64,000 nt of DNA from NCBI RefSeq assembly GCF_049800955.1, contig NZ_JBNAGA010000001.1, positions 1,550,001-1,614,000 of the forward strand, read 5' to 3'. Shown here in pieces: positions 24,089-32,505 of this stretch. Origin of the DNA: JAKVBH01 sp049800955. Lineage in GTDB: Bacteria > Pseudomonadota > Alphaproteobacteria > Rhodobacterales > Rhodobacteraceae. How positions within the stretch are numbered: position 1 is the first letter of the stretch; every line of letters begins with the position of its first letter. Below the pieces are notes generated by a model. It searched no databases. It saw nothing but the letters and a program-made list of their open reading frames with translations, and was not told the origin of the DNA. Made by a program: the position numbers and the translations under genes.

Positions 24089-26983
24089 TTACGCTGTCCA
24101 GATTTTGCAGAGAGTCGCTTTCGTCTCCTGCATCTGGGTCACTGAATCGTAGCCATAGGTCTGAGCGGTGTTGGTGCTCTCACCCAGGACATACGGGTCC
24201 GCCCCTTCGGGGTATTTCGACCGCTGGTCCTCGCCCTGGAAATGACCGCCGAAGTGGAACGGCATGAAGGCAACGCCCTCACCCACCCGCTCGGTGACCA
24301 TGGCCATGACCTTGACCTTGCCGCCCTCAGGACCTTCGACCCAAACCTGCGCACCATCGCGCACGCCGAGGTTGTTGGCATCCCGTGGGTTGATCTCGAC
24401 GAACATGTCCTGCTGCAGCTCTGCGAGCCACGGGTTGGACCGTGTCTCATCGCCGCCGCCTTCATATTCGACCAGACGACCGGAAGTCAGAATGATCGGA
24501 TAATCCTTGGAGAAGTCGTTCTTCTGGATCGAGGCATACAAGGTGGGCAGACGGTAGGCATGCCGGTCCTCGTAGGTCGGGTAGTCTTCCACCAGATCGC
24601 GCCGGTTCGTGTAGAGCGGCTCGCGGTGCAGCGGCACCGGATCGGGGAAGGTCCAGACAACCGCTCGGGCTTTCGCGTTCCCGAAGGGCGCACAGCCATG
24701 CTTGATTGCCACCCGCTGGATGCCGCCCGAGAGGTCGGTTTTCCAGTTGGTCTTGGGCCCGGCCACCGCATCAATTGCGGCACGTTCCTCATCGGTGAGA
24801 TCGCCATCCCAGCCGAGGTCCATCAGCATCTGCATCGTGAACTCGGGATATCCATCCTGAATTTCCGACCCAACGCTTGCGACCCCTTCGGCCAGCAGGT
24901 TGTCACCGTCCCGCTCGACACCAAAGCGCGCCCGGAAGGTGAGACCACCCTCAGCAACAGGCTTTGACATGTCGTAGAGGTTCGGCGTCCCGGGATGTTT
25001 CATCTCGGGCGTACCCCACGCGGGCCATGGCATACCGTAGTAATCGCCATCCGCCGGGCCACCAACGGCCTTGAGCGTCGTGCGATCAAAGGTGTGCTGG
25101 TAGGCCATGTGCAGCTTGATGCGCTCCGGCGACTGACCGGTATAGCCGATGGTCCACATGCCCGAGTTGAACTCGCGCGTGATGGATTCCACGTTCGGCG
25201 TGACGTCATCTTCCATTTCGATGTTGCGGAAGAAGCGATCGGACCAGCCGAACTTCTTGGCGAACATACCCATGATGACATGGTCAGGCTTGGACTCAAA
25301 AAGCGGTGCCATGACCTCTTCACGCCACTGGATCGACCGGTTGGACGCCGTGACTGAACCGCGTGTTTCGAACTGCGTGGACGCGGGCAACAGGTAGGTC
25401 CCGTCTTCACGATCATGCAGCACGGCGGAGACGGTGGGGAACGGGTCGATCACGACCAGCATGTCCAGCTTCTCCATCGCGGTTTTCATCTCTGTCATCC
25501 GCGTTTGCGAGTTGGGCGCGTGACCCCAGAGCACCATGGCACGAACGTTTTCGTTCTGGTCCATGTTCTCCTTGTCCTCGAGGATACCATCGATCCAGCG
25601 CGACACGGGGATGCCCGTGAGGTTTTGGAGCGATTTCTCCTTGCCGTCCCGCGTCGTGGTCTTGCCGAAGCGACCGGCGAGCCATTCGGGATCTTCCCCC
25701 CAGACCCGCGCCCAGTGCGCCCATGCGCCACCCGACAGACCGTAGTAGCCCGGCAGCGTGTGGGACAGAACACCGAGGTCGGTGGCGCCTTGCACGTTGT
25801 CGTGGCCGCGGAAGATGTTGGTCCCGCCACCCGATGTGCCCATGTTGCCGAGCGCAAGCTGCAGCACGCAATAGGCGCGGGTGTTGTTGTTGCCGTTGGT
25901 GTGCTGTGTGCCACCCATGCACCAGATGACGGTGCCGGGGCGGTTGTTGGCCATGGTCCGCGCAACCCGCTTGAGCTGCGAGCCAGGCGTGCCTGTCACA
26001 CGTTCCACCTCTTCAGGTGTCCACTTGGCCACCTCGGCCTTGATCTGGTCCATCCCCCAGACACGGGTACGGATGAACTCTTTGTCCTCCCAGCCGTTCT
26101 CGAAGATGTGCCACAGGATACCCCAGACGAGAGCCACGTCCGTCCCGGGACGGAAGCGCACATATTCATCCGCATGGGCCGCTGTCCGCGTGAAACGCGG
26201 GTCGCAGACGATGACGGGCGCGTTGTTTTGCTCTTTCGCCTTGAGAAGGTGCAGGAGCGAAACGGGATGCGCCTCGGCGGGGTTGCCACCGATGATGAAG
26301 ATCGCCTTGGAATTGTGGATGTCGTTGTAGGAGTTGGTCATGGCGCCGTAGCCCCATGTGTTTGCAACACCCGCAACCGTCGTGGAGTGACAGATCCGCG
26401 CCTGGTGATCCACGTTGTTCGTGCCCCAATAGGCGGCGAACTTGCGGAACAGGTAGGCTTGCTCGTTGTTGTGCTTGGCGCTTCCCAGCCAATACACGGA
26501 ATCCGAGCCGCTCTCTTCGCGGATTTTCATCATGCCGTCGCCGATCTCGTCGATCGCCTGTTCCCAGCTGATGCGCTTCCACTCACCGTTTTCTTTTTTC
26601 ATCGGGTACTTGAGACGGCGCTCGCCATGAGCGTGCTCACGTACCGCAGCCCCCTTGGCGCAATGCGCACCGAGGTTGAACGGGCTGTCCCAGCCGGGCT
26701 CCTGGCCCGTCCAGACACCATTGCTCACCTCAGCGATGACGGTGCACCCGACCGAGCAATGCGTACAAACTGATTTCTTAAGGTCCACTTTGCCCATAAC
26801 CGCACCCGCGGCACTGGCTTGCTGGACGGTGCCGCCTGTTGCGGCGATGGCGGCAAGACCGCCAATGGCCAACCCGGAACCGCGCAGGAAACTGCGGCGG
26901 TCTACCCGTTTTTCGGCCACGTCAGACAGGATACTTGTCCGCTGGGGGCGTCGCGCAACCCCGTTGGTCTTTTTCCTCAACAT
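24089..26983 (-). CDS. fdhA: formate dehydrogenase alpha subunit (Mo/W bis-MGD)
   Basis: A 964-aa catalytic subunit oxidising formate to CO2 in the periplasm. A Tat signal (RRSFLRGSGLAIGG, R29-R30) is followed by a [4Fe-4S] site (C73, C76, C80, C108 in CTHCSVGC ... AHCAKGA). The metal ligand is a cysteine, C198 in RICHSTTVAGVANTWG, not selenocysteine; the adjacent His is the conserved active-site residue. The molybdopterin-binding folds and C-terminal beta barrel are complete. Associated genes for TorD, tungstate uptake and Mrp suggest either Mo or W is used; sequence alone cannot decide. Confidence 0.95.
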   Translation of the reverse strand: MLRKKTNGVARRPQRTSILSDVAEKRVDRRSFLRGSGLAIGGLAAIAATGGTVQQASAAGAVMGKVDLKKSVCTHCSVGCTVIAEVSNGVWTGQEPGWDSPFNLGAHCAKGAAVREHAHGERRLKYPMKKENGEWKRISWEQAIDEIGDGMMKIREESGSDSVYWLGSAKHNNEQAYLFRKFAAYWGTNNVDHQARICHSTTVAGVANTWGYGAMTNSYNDIHNSKAIFIIGGNPAEAHPVSLLHLLKAKEQNNAPVIVCDPRFTRTAAHADEYVRFRPGTDVALVWGILWHIFENGWEDKEFIRTRVWGMDQIKAEVAKWTPEEVERVTGTPGSQLKRVARTMANNRPGTVIWCMGGTQHTNGNNNTRAYCVLQLALGNMGTSGGGTNIFRGHDNVQGATDLGVLSHTLPGYYGLSGGAWAHWARVWGEDPEWLAGRFGKTTTRDGKEKSLQNLTGIPVSRWIDGILEDKENMDQNENVRAMVLWGHAPNSQTRMTEMKTAMEKLDMLVVIDPFPTVSAVLHDREDGTYLLPASTQFETRGSVTASNRSIQWREEVMAPLFESKPDHVIMGMFAKKFGWSDRFFRNIEMEDDVTPNVESITREFNSGMWTIGYTGQSPERIKLHMAYQHTFDRTTLKAVGGPADGDYYGMPWPAWGTPEMKHPGTPNLYDMSKPVAEGGLTFRARFGVERDGDNLLAEGVASVGSEIQDGYPEFTMQMLMDLGWDGDLTDEERAAIDAVAGPKTNWKTDLSGGIQRVAIKHGCAPFGNAKARAVVWTFPDPVPLHREPLYTNRRDLVEDYPTYEDRHAYRLPTLYASIQKNDFSKDYPIILTSGRLVEYEGGGDETRSNPWLAELQQDMFVEINPRDANNLGVRDGAQVWVEGPEGGKVKVMAMVTERVGEGVAFMPFHFGGHFQGEDQRSKYPEGADPYVLGESTNTAQTYGYDSVTQMQETKATLCKIWTA

Positions 26984-27130
26984 GGTTTCTCACTCCCTTG
27001 CTTGGCGCCAAGATGCAGGCGCCTTGCTTGGCTACGATCTCGGATCAAGGCGGTCGGGCGTCACGCTACCAGTTGCCTCTCCCCTGCTCCGTCCGGTTCA
27101 TCCGGGCGGCGCGGTCTTGACGTTACAGGA

Positions 27131-27319
27131 TCAGAACTTCGCGCTATCGAAATAGGCACGCGTATGTGCTGTATCCTGCATCTTCTCCAGAGAGAGATCG
27201 GGCTCGGCCGCCTCTGCTTCTGTCCCTCCGGCTGCAAGTGCGACCGCAGCAACAGGTGCCGTGGTCCCAGCCAGTTTGAGGAAATCACGCCGGCTGTTGC
27301 CCGGGGTCTTTTCGCTCAT
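27131..27319 (-). CDS. 62-aa twin-arginine peptide of the FDH operon
   Basis: A 62-aa protein starting MSEKTPGNSRRDFLKLAG, a Tat motif, with an alanine-rich hydrophobic stretch to about residue 40 and a short tail ending AYFDSAKF. Small Tat-leader proteins of this kind are regularly found between the chaperone and alpha-subunit genes of this FDH type. After cleavage only about 25 residues would remain. It may be a non-cleaved membrane helix. No cofactor motif is visible. Start chosen at 27319 with AAGGAGGA on its 5' side. Confidence 0.8.
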   Translation of the reverse strand: MSEKTPGNSRRDFLKLAGTTAPVAAVALAAGGTEAEAAEPDLSLEKMQDTAHTRAYFDSAKF

Positions 27320-27381
27320 GTCCAAGGTCCTCCTTGGTTTCGTGAAGGCACTGGTCGCCCAGCACCGGTTTGACGAAAGGA

Positions 27382-28017
27382 TCACCCTTCGCCGCTCATT
27401 CGGAAAGCATCCTGCTCAATCTCCATGAACACCCGGCCGACAGTCCCGACAGACGCATAGAAGACAGAGGTCTTGGCCCCTTCCAAATCTGAATAGAAAA
27501 GCGCCGCCCAGGGCGCGATATGACGGTTGTAGAACGTCTTTTGCTCGGCCAGCGTCGCAGCTGAACCAAACCGGCCCACGATCATGGCCGCCATCATCTC
27601 CATCAAGGATGCGATGTTGTCTTCGGGTTCAAACACGTTCTCCGCGCGTTGCAGGCCGCGTGCGGCCATATCCTGACGCAGGTTTGCCAGCGGCTTCTCA
27701 TTGAGAAAACCTGTCAAATAGTAGGAGGCATAAGGCAAAAGCTCCCCGCGCCCCAAACCTATGAAGAGTTTGTTGTATTCGCTCTCCACAGACCGCGGCT
27801 TGGTGATCTTTGCCATTTTGGCCAGCGTCGTGATCGCCTGACCCATCTCGCTGTCATCCCCGCTCAGGCCTGCGGTCTGCTCCAGAAGCATCTCATCGGG
27901 CGGGCCAGCCAGCAGCAAACCCAGAAAATTGTAGAGATCCGCGCGCAGCCGGTCTTCTTCGGCGATCTGGATCTCGGTGGGCATATCAGGCACTGCGGTC
28001 ATCTTGTCCTCGGTCAT
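27382..28017 (-). CDS. TorD/DmsD-family molybdoenzyme chaperone
   Basis: A 211-aa all-helical cytoplasmic protein of the TorD family, which binds the Tat leader of a molybdoenzyme and holds it until the cofactor is inserted. Features include RADLYNFLGLLLAGPPDE near the start and EPEDNIASLMEMMAAMI, close to the family E-P-x-D-H motif (here E-P-E-D-N). It overlaps DUF3306 by 4 bases and precedes the 62-aa peptide and fdhA. Confidence 0.88.
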   Translation of the reverse strand: MTEDKMTAVPDMPTEIQIAEEDRLRADLYNFLGLLLAGPPDEMLLEQTAGLSGDDSEMGQAITTLAKMAKITKPRSVESEYNKLFIGLGRGELLPYASYYLTGFLNEKPLANLRQDMAARGLQRAENVFEPEDNIASLMEMMAAMIVGRFGSAATLAEQKTFYNRHIAPWAALFYSDLEGAKTSVFYASVGTVGRVFMEIEQDAFRMSGEG

Positions 28018-28667
28018 GCGGGGCTGTCATCAAAAGTAAAGCTCATGCGGCGACGCGAGGGCGGCGCCATCGCGGGCACATCGTCCTCAAAATGCACCGG
28101 TTCGGCAAAAGACGTCACGGCCGCTTCAGTGGACACAAACGCCTCACGCTCCGGCGTGGCCTCAGGTTCAACTGTCGCGACCGTGGCATCTTCTTGTGCT
28201 GGCGGGGTCTCTTCGATGTCAGGCGGGGACGTCTCATCCCCCTCGGGGGCAGTTTTGGCTTCTTTCGCCTCCGCCTGCCGCGCCAGCTCTTCCACGTGCT
28301 TGAGCATGCCTTTGCCAACTTGATAGGCTGTTTGCATGTTCTCGATGACCGTTGCGGCATCGGTGAAGTCCTCGCCGTAATCGACCAACCCGTCGAGATT
28401 GGCGAGCACCGGGTTCACCCGCCACAAGCGGCGCAGCGCACGTGTCTTCAACCGCGCCGGAACACCCTCTTTGAGGAAGGCTTTGAAATCACCCTCCGCA
28501 TCGAGGCTTTCCGGCTCGGGTAATCCCAATTCCTCCAGAAGCTCTTCGTCCGACTTGGCGTCCTGGGCCGCGTCCTTCTCCCGCGCGATTTCCTGTTGCA
28601 GCGCGGCGTCGCGCGCCTCGGCCTCAGCCTGAACATCAGCTTTTCTGCGGGCCCAGAAATCCATCAT
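28014..28667 (-). CDS. DUF3306 family protein (FDH-associated)
   Basis: A 217-aa acidic cytoplasmic protein. The N-terminal 50 residues are a charged helix (FWARRKADVQAEAEARD), followed by the DUF3306 core with FLKEGVPARLKTRALRRLWRVNPVLANLDGL and VDYGEDFTDAA, then a disordered Pro/Glu-rich tail. DUF3305 and DUF3306 genes occur together in FDH operons; their function is not established. It overlaps both neighbours by 4 bases. Confidence 0.88.
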   Translation of the reverse strand: MMDFWARRKADVQAEAEARDAALQQEIAREKDAAQDAKSDEELLEELGLPEPESLDAEGDFKAFLKEGVPARLKTRALRRLWRVNPVLANLDGLVDYGEDFTDAATVIENMQTAYQVGKGMLKHVEELARQAEAKEAKTAPEGDETSPPDIEETPPAQEDATVATVEPEATPEREAFVSTEAAVTSFAEPVHFEDDVPAMAPPSRRRMSFTFDDSPA

Positions 28668-29212
28668 TGCAACCGCCCCCGTTTGCGCGCCGGCGACGCG
28701 TAGACATCGGCGGTCTGCACGATCCGCGCATCACCGATGCCATCCTCCACGAGATCGAGGCGCTTCTTGTCCCGCTTGCGCTTGATGAAGACCTCCTCTT
28801 CGTGGAAATCATGCACAAAGGCTTCGACCCACGCCATCAAGGCCGGGGGCATGGGCACCTTCTCCACAATCTCTTCGCCGCTATCGGTGTAATCCTGCGC
28901 CTCATAGGGCGACGCTGTAGCCAGCACGACATCCAGCGGACACTCCCCGTCGGCGTCATCCCGCAACACGATGTAGATAGACGGCTCCTGCGCTTGCAAT
29001 CCGTGGAGATAAGCCTCCGTCTCGGCGCCATGCAATTCCAGCGTGACCGTAGCCGCGTGATACTCGATGGCCTCACCCTCTTCGCGCAGCACACGCCAAT
29101 CTGCCAGTCCCGCGCCCGGCAAAACAGCCGTCGCCCGCCAATGATGCGCCACCCACGTGGTCACACCCGGCGTTCGGCGCATCACGATGCCCAATGGCAT
29201 GCTGCGGTACAT
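28664..29212 (-). CDS. DUF3305 family protein (FDH-associated)
   Basis: A 182-aa protein whose start reads MPLGIVMRRTPGVTTWVAHHWRATAVLPGAG, the DUF3305 signature. The first plausible start is the ATG at 29212 and a second (MPLG) is at 29200; the frame is open to 29338 but that region lacks family likeness. No strong ribosome site is seen for either. It is the first gene of the FDH operon, so the promoter should lie in 29213-29568. Confidence 0.82.
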   Translation of the reverse strand: MYRSMPLGIVMRRTPGVTTWVAHHWRATAVLPGAGLADWRVLREEGEAIEYHAATVTLELHGAETEAYLHGLQAQEPSIYIVLRDDADGECPLDVVLATASPYEAQDYTDSGEEIVEKVPMPPALMAWVEAFVHDFHEEEVFIKRKRDKKRLDLVEDGIGDARIVQTADVYASPARKRGRLQ

Positions 29213-29568
29213 GTTCGGGTTATGGATCAAATCGGTCTCCCTGCCAGCGAGAGTGACCACAAAACGCCGCGTCGCGAAGGGTTTTTTTGTGCACCATCGT
29301 ATTCCAAAGGCGAAACGGACATTTTGGACAGCTTGCACAGCACCTCACTGCGCCCTTGGACGATTTGTCTAACCTGATTATTTCGCTCGGAAATGCGTCC
29401 CGTCCGTCCGGTCTCGAATCTTCCCTTCGATTCGTCCCCGAAAACCCGAATCCAGCCTGCTACCCGCGATCTAAAATCGGTTGTGAACCGCGCAGAATCA
29501 TGTCTAGCCTACGCGAAATTGTGCACCCGTCATGACGGCAAAGATGCACATCGGGAGGTCGGAAAATC
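29213..29568. promoter_or_regulatory. divergent intergenic region of the two FDH arms
   Basis: This 356-base gap separates the minus-strand FDH operon from the plus-strand ferredoxin gene and must hold both promoters. I saw no clear FNR box, no convincing -24/-12 (sigma54) element and no strong palindrome. Absence of a sigma54 site agrees with the missing GAFTGA motif in the operon regulator. Confidence 0.5.
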
Positions 29569-31518
29569 ATGGCTAAGACGTTGATAACATGTTCTTGTTT
29601 GGGCACACAGGAGATCGACGCCGATGCCCTTGCCGGCCAAACCGGTCTCAGCGTGTCAAAGCCCTGCGCGGCACTGTGCATGGGCAATATCGATCACGCC
29701 GCGGCCGCGATCCAAAGTGGCGACGCCATTTTATGTTGCACCCAGGAGGAGCGCCGATTCGAGCAGCTCGCGGAGGAACTGGAACAGCCCATGCCCCCGG
29801 TTCTGGACCTCAGGGATCGGGCCGGATGGACCGCCGACACCGCCAGCACACTACCCAAAATGTCCGCTCTCGCCGCCGAAGCGCTTCTGCCCGCGCCGCT
29901 TGAAAAAACGATGGATGTCGTCTCTGAAGGTCTGTGCCTGATCCTCGGCGCGCCTGATGTGGCGCTCGCCGCCGCCGAAGCGCTGCAAGAGCATCTCGGT
30001 GTCACGGTTCTGCTGGATCACGGGGACGACATGCCACCAATGGCCAAGCATGACATTGTCATCGGACGTCTGCGCTCGGCGACGGGGGCTTTGGGTCAAT
30101 TCGACGTGCGTATCGACGGGCTTCAGATGCCAAGCCCGGCCGGTCGCGGAAGCGCGGAGCTCTCTCCCGCACGCGATCACGCGAGCACGCAATGCGACAT
30201 CATTCTCGATCTGCGCGGGGATACCCCCCTCTTTCCAGCCCACGAAAAACGCGAAGGCTATCTGCGCGCTGATCCCGGACGGCCCGCTGCGGTCAGTGCC
30301 GCGATCCTCGCGGCTTCCCATCTGACCGGGACCTTCGAGCAACCGCTCTACGTGGCGACAGATGCGCTCCTGTGCGCACATTCGCGCGCCGAACAGACGG
30401 GATGCACCCGCTGTCTCGATCTTTGCCCTACAGGCGCGATCACGCCGGATGGAGATCACGTGACGGTCGATCCCATGATCTGTGCGGGCTGCGGCGCCTG
30501 CTCTGCCGTGTGCCCCTCGGGCGCAATCGCCTATGACGCGCCGCCGGTTGACCTCACGTTCCAGCGGGTGCAAACGCAGGCGAAAGCCTACGTCGCCGCA
30601 GGCGGCACTGCGCCGCGCTTGCTGGTGCACAATGCCCATGGCGCCGAGATGATCCGCCTCGCCGCGCGGTTCGGACGGGGCTTGCCTGCCGATGTCATTC
30701 CACTTGAAGTGTCGGCTCTAAACGGCTTTGGACACTCGGAAATCGTCGCCGCTCTGGCCGCCGGATTTGTCGATGTGACCCTCCTGCCCGGCCCGACCAC
30801 AGATCGCGCGGCTCTCGACGCCCAGATCGTGCTCGCCCAGGCGATTGGCGGTGTGGAGCGGGTCGCGCTGTTAGATGTGGAAGATCCTGACGCCATGTCC
30901 GACGCTCTCTATGAAGGCACCACTTGCACACCGATCAACGCGCCCGTGCGGCCCATGGGCACACGGCGCCAGATCACACGTCAGGCGGCCAAGGCGCTCC
31001 TGCCCGATGTAGAGACGATCCCCCTGCCCGAGGGCGCGCCTTATGGTGCGGTTCTCGTGAACACCGACAACTGCACGCTGTGCCTGTCCTGTGTCTCCCT
31101 GTGTCCGTCCGGCGCTTTGGGCGATAACCCCGACAAGCCGCAGCTGCGGTTTCAGGAAGATGCCTGCCTGCAATGCGGTCTTTGCGCCAATATCTGCCCC
31201 GAGGATGCCATCACGCTCGCGCCGCGCCTCGATCTGACGGATCAGGCCCTGCGGCAAGAGGTCCTCAACGAGGAAGAGCCCTTCCCATGCGTGGAATGCG
31301 GCGCGCTTTTCGGATCAAAATCCGCGATTGACCGGATCACCGAAAAGCTGCGCGACCATGCGATGTTTGCGGGCGAGGACAAGCTGCGCATGATTCAGAT
31401 GTGCGATGATTGCCGGGTGAATGCGCAGTTCCACAGCGCGGACAATCCCTTTCAGGGCGGCGAGCGTCCGCGCGTGCGCACGACAGATGATTACCTCTCC
31501 AAGCGCCGGGATCACTGA
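29569..31518 (+). CDS. multi-cluster 4Fe-4S protein of the FDH locus
   Basis: A 649-aa cytoplasmic iron-sulfur protein. Residues about 280-320 hold one ferredoxin pair (CTRCLDLCPTGAI and CAGCGACSAVCPSGAI) and about 500-550 a second pair (CTLCLSCVSLCPSGAL and CLQCGLCANICPEDAI). The N-terminus has extra cysteines (TCSCLG, CAALC, CC) and the C-terminus CVECG ... CDDC, possibly two more metal sites. The central part is a non-cysteine alpha-beta region. It is found with this type of FDH and could hand electrons to or from a soluble partner. The start has GGGAGG 10 bases before it. Confidence 0.82.
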   Translation: MAKTLITCSCLGTQEIDADALAGQTGLSVSKPCAALCMGNIDHAAAAIQSGDAILCCTQEERRFEQLAEELEQPMPPVLDLRDRAGWTADTASTLPKMSALAAEALLPAPLEKTMDVVSEGLCLILGAPDVALAAAEALQEHLGVTVLLDHGDDMPPMAKHDIVIGRLRSATGALGQFDVRIDGLQMPSPAGRGSAELSPARDHASTQCDIILDLRGDTPLFPAHEKREGYLRADPGRPAAVSAAILAASHLTGTFEQPLYVATDALLCAHSRAEQTGCTRCLDLCPTGAITPDGDHVTVDPMICAGCGACSAVCPSGAIAYDAPPVDLTFQRVQTQAKAYVAAGGTAPRLLVHNAHGAEMIRLAARFGRGLPADVIPLEVSALNGFGHSEIVAALAAGFVDVTLLPGPTTDRAALDAQIVLAQAIGGVERVALLDVEDPDAMSDALYEGTTCTPINAPVRPMGTRRQITRQAAKALLPDVETIPLPEGAPYGAVLVNTDNCTLCLSCVSLCPSGALGDNPDKPQLRFQEDACLQCGLCANICPEDAITLAPRLDLTDQALRQEVLNEEEPFPCVECGALFGSKSAIDRITEKLRDHAMFAGEDKLRMIQMCDDCRVNAQFHSADNPFQGGERPRVRTTDDYLSKRRDH

Positions 31519-32255
31519 TGCTGGATCGGAGCTCCCAAATCGGCGGGCGTGAGCGCGCCCACATAGGCCATGATGTTTTCCAGATCATCGAGGCTGATCT
31601 CAACCGGCACGATGGGCGACGGGCGATCGGCGGGAAACGGATCTGTGATATCAATCACTTGCGTGAAGGCGGCATGGGGTTTGAGCACATAGAACGCGCC
31701 GAAGCGCTGCTCCCAGTCGCCCATGGCGCGCAGCACGAAGAAGGATGGGGTCGATCCGATATCGGACATGCGCCCCTTCTCATTGACGGCATGACACCGG
31801 CCGCATTGCACAATGCTCACCTGCTCGCCTTCATCGGCATCGCCATCGAAGGTGATTTCGACAACCTCCTGCTCGACGATTGCAGGCGGCCCAAAAAGCG
31901 GCTTGCCCTCGGGGGCAAAGGCAAACAAGGTCCGTTGACCCACATCCGACCACAGCCAATCGGCAAATCGCGCGACATCGTCAGTCTCCTCAAGGAGAGC
32001 GACGCCCCATGTCTCACCGATGCCAGTCATCAAAGGCCGCCCGCCCGCGCCCAGCACCATCTGCGCCTCCGCCTCCGGCACAAGCGTCACGCGCACCTGG
32101 GTTTTCAGCGAAAAGCGCGGCAGGACATATTTCATCACTCCCGTCTCGACGAGCGTATCGGGGGCATGCAACAGGACCTCACGCTCCTGCGCCCCCAGCG
32201 AGGACGCGATCAGAGCCGTGACACAAGACAAGACCACAAGAGACGCGCGTATCAT
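31512..32255 (-). CDS. c-type cytochrome with truncated solute-binding-like N-domain
   Basis: A 247-aa exported protein: signal peptide (1-22), then about 100 residues (LVETGVMKYVLPRFSLKTQV, AEAQMVLGAGGRPL, ARFADWLWSDVGQRTLFAF, EGKPLFGPP) that read like the two ends of a ModA/TupA binding protein with the middle removed, then a cytochrome c domain with CGRCH (C151, C154, H155). A Met ligand may be M163, M178 or M231; which one is unclear. It lies on the opposite strand between FDH accessory genes, its 3' end overlapping the ferredoxin gene by 7 bases. Confidence 0.72.
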   Translation of the reverse strand: MIRASLVVLSCVTALIASSLGAQEREVLLHAPDTLVETGVMKYVLPRFSLKTQVRVTLVPEAEAQMVLGAGGRPLMTGIGETWGVALLEETDDVARFADWLWSDVGQRTLFAFAPEGKPLFGPPAIVEQEVVEITFDGDADEGEQVSIVQCGRCHAVNEKGRMSDIGSTPSFFVLRAMGDWEQRFGAFYVLKPHAAFTQVIDITDPFPADRPSPIVPVEISLDDLENIMAYVGALTPADLGAPIQHQ

Positions 32256-32313
32256 GGGTCAAGCCTAATCGCGCGCGGGCAATTCCGTCAAATCCGACCA
32301 AAGGAGCAGACCA

Positions 32314-32502
32314 ATGAGCGATGAATTCAACATGTCGATGCGCAAATTCCTCAAGCAGGTGGGCGTGACATCGCAACAGGCCATTGAGACGGCTGTGCGC
32401 GAGAAAGGCGAAGCGGGCAAAACCTACAAGGTCCGCGCCGTCGTCACGATCGAAGAGCTGGACATGACCCATGAGGTCACCGGCGACATTAACGGAGAGT
32501 GA
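32314..32502 (+). CDS. DUF6494 family small protein
   Basis: A 62-aa soluble protein (SDEFNMSMRKFLKQVGVTSQ, then KTYKVRAVVTIEELDMTHEV), matching the DUF6494 family known beside FDH/Mrp genes in alphaproteobacteria. It has no cysteine or signal. It sits 3 bases before the Mrp gene with a good GGAG site before ATG, so it is in that operon. Function unknown. Confidence 0.8.
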   Translation: MSDEFNMSMRKFLKQVGVTSQQAIETAVREKGEAGKTYKVRAVVTIEELDMTHEVTGDINGE

Positions 32503-32505
32503 GCC

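Noticed and set aside
29213..29568. Possible sigma54 promoter (TTGGACAGCTTGCA and TGGCAGGGAGACCGA)
   Set aside because: Spacing between GG and GC elements is wrong in the first and GC is missing in the second.
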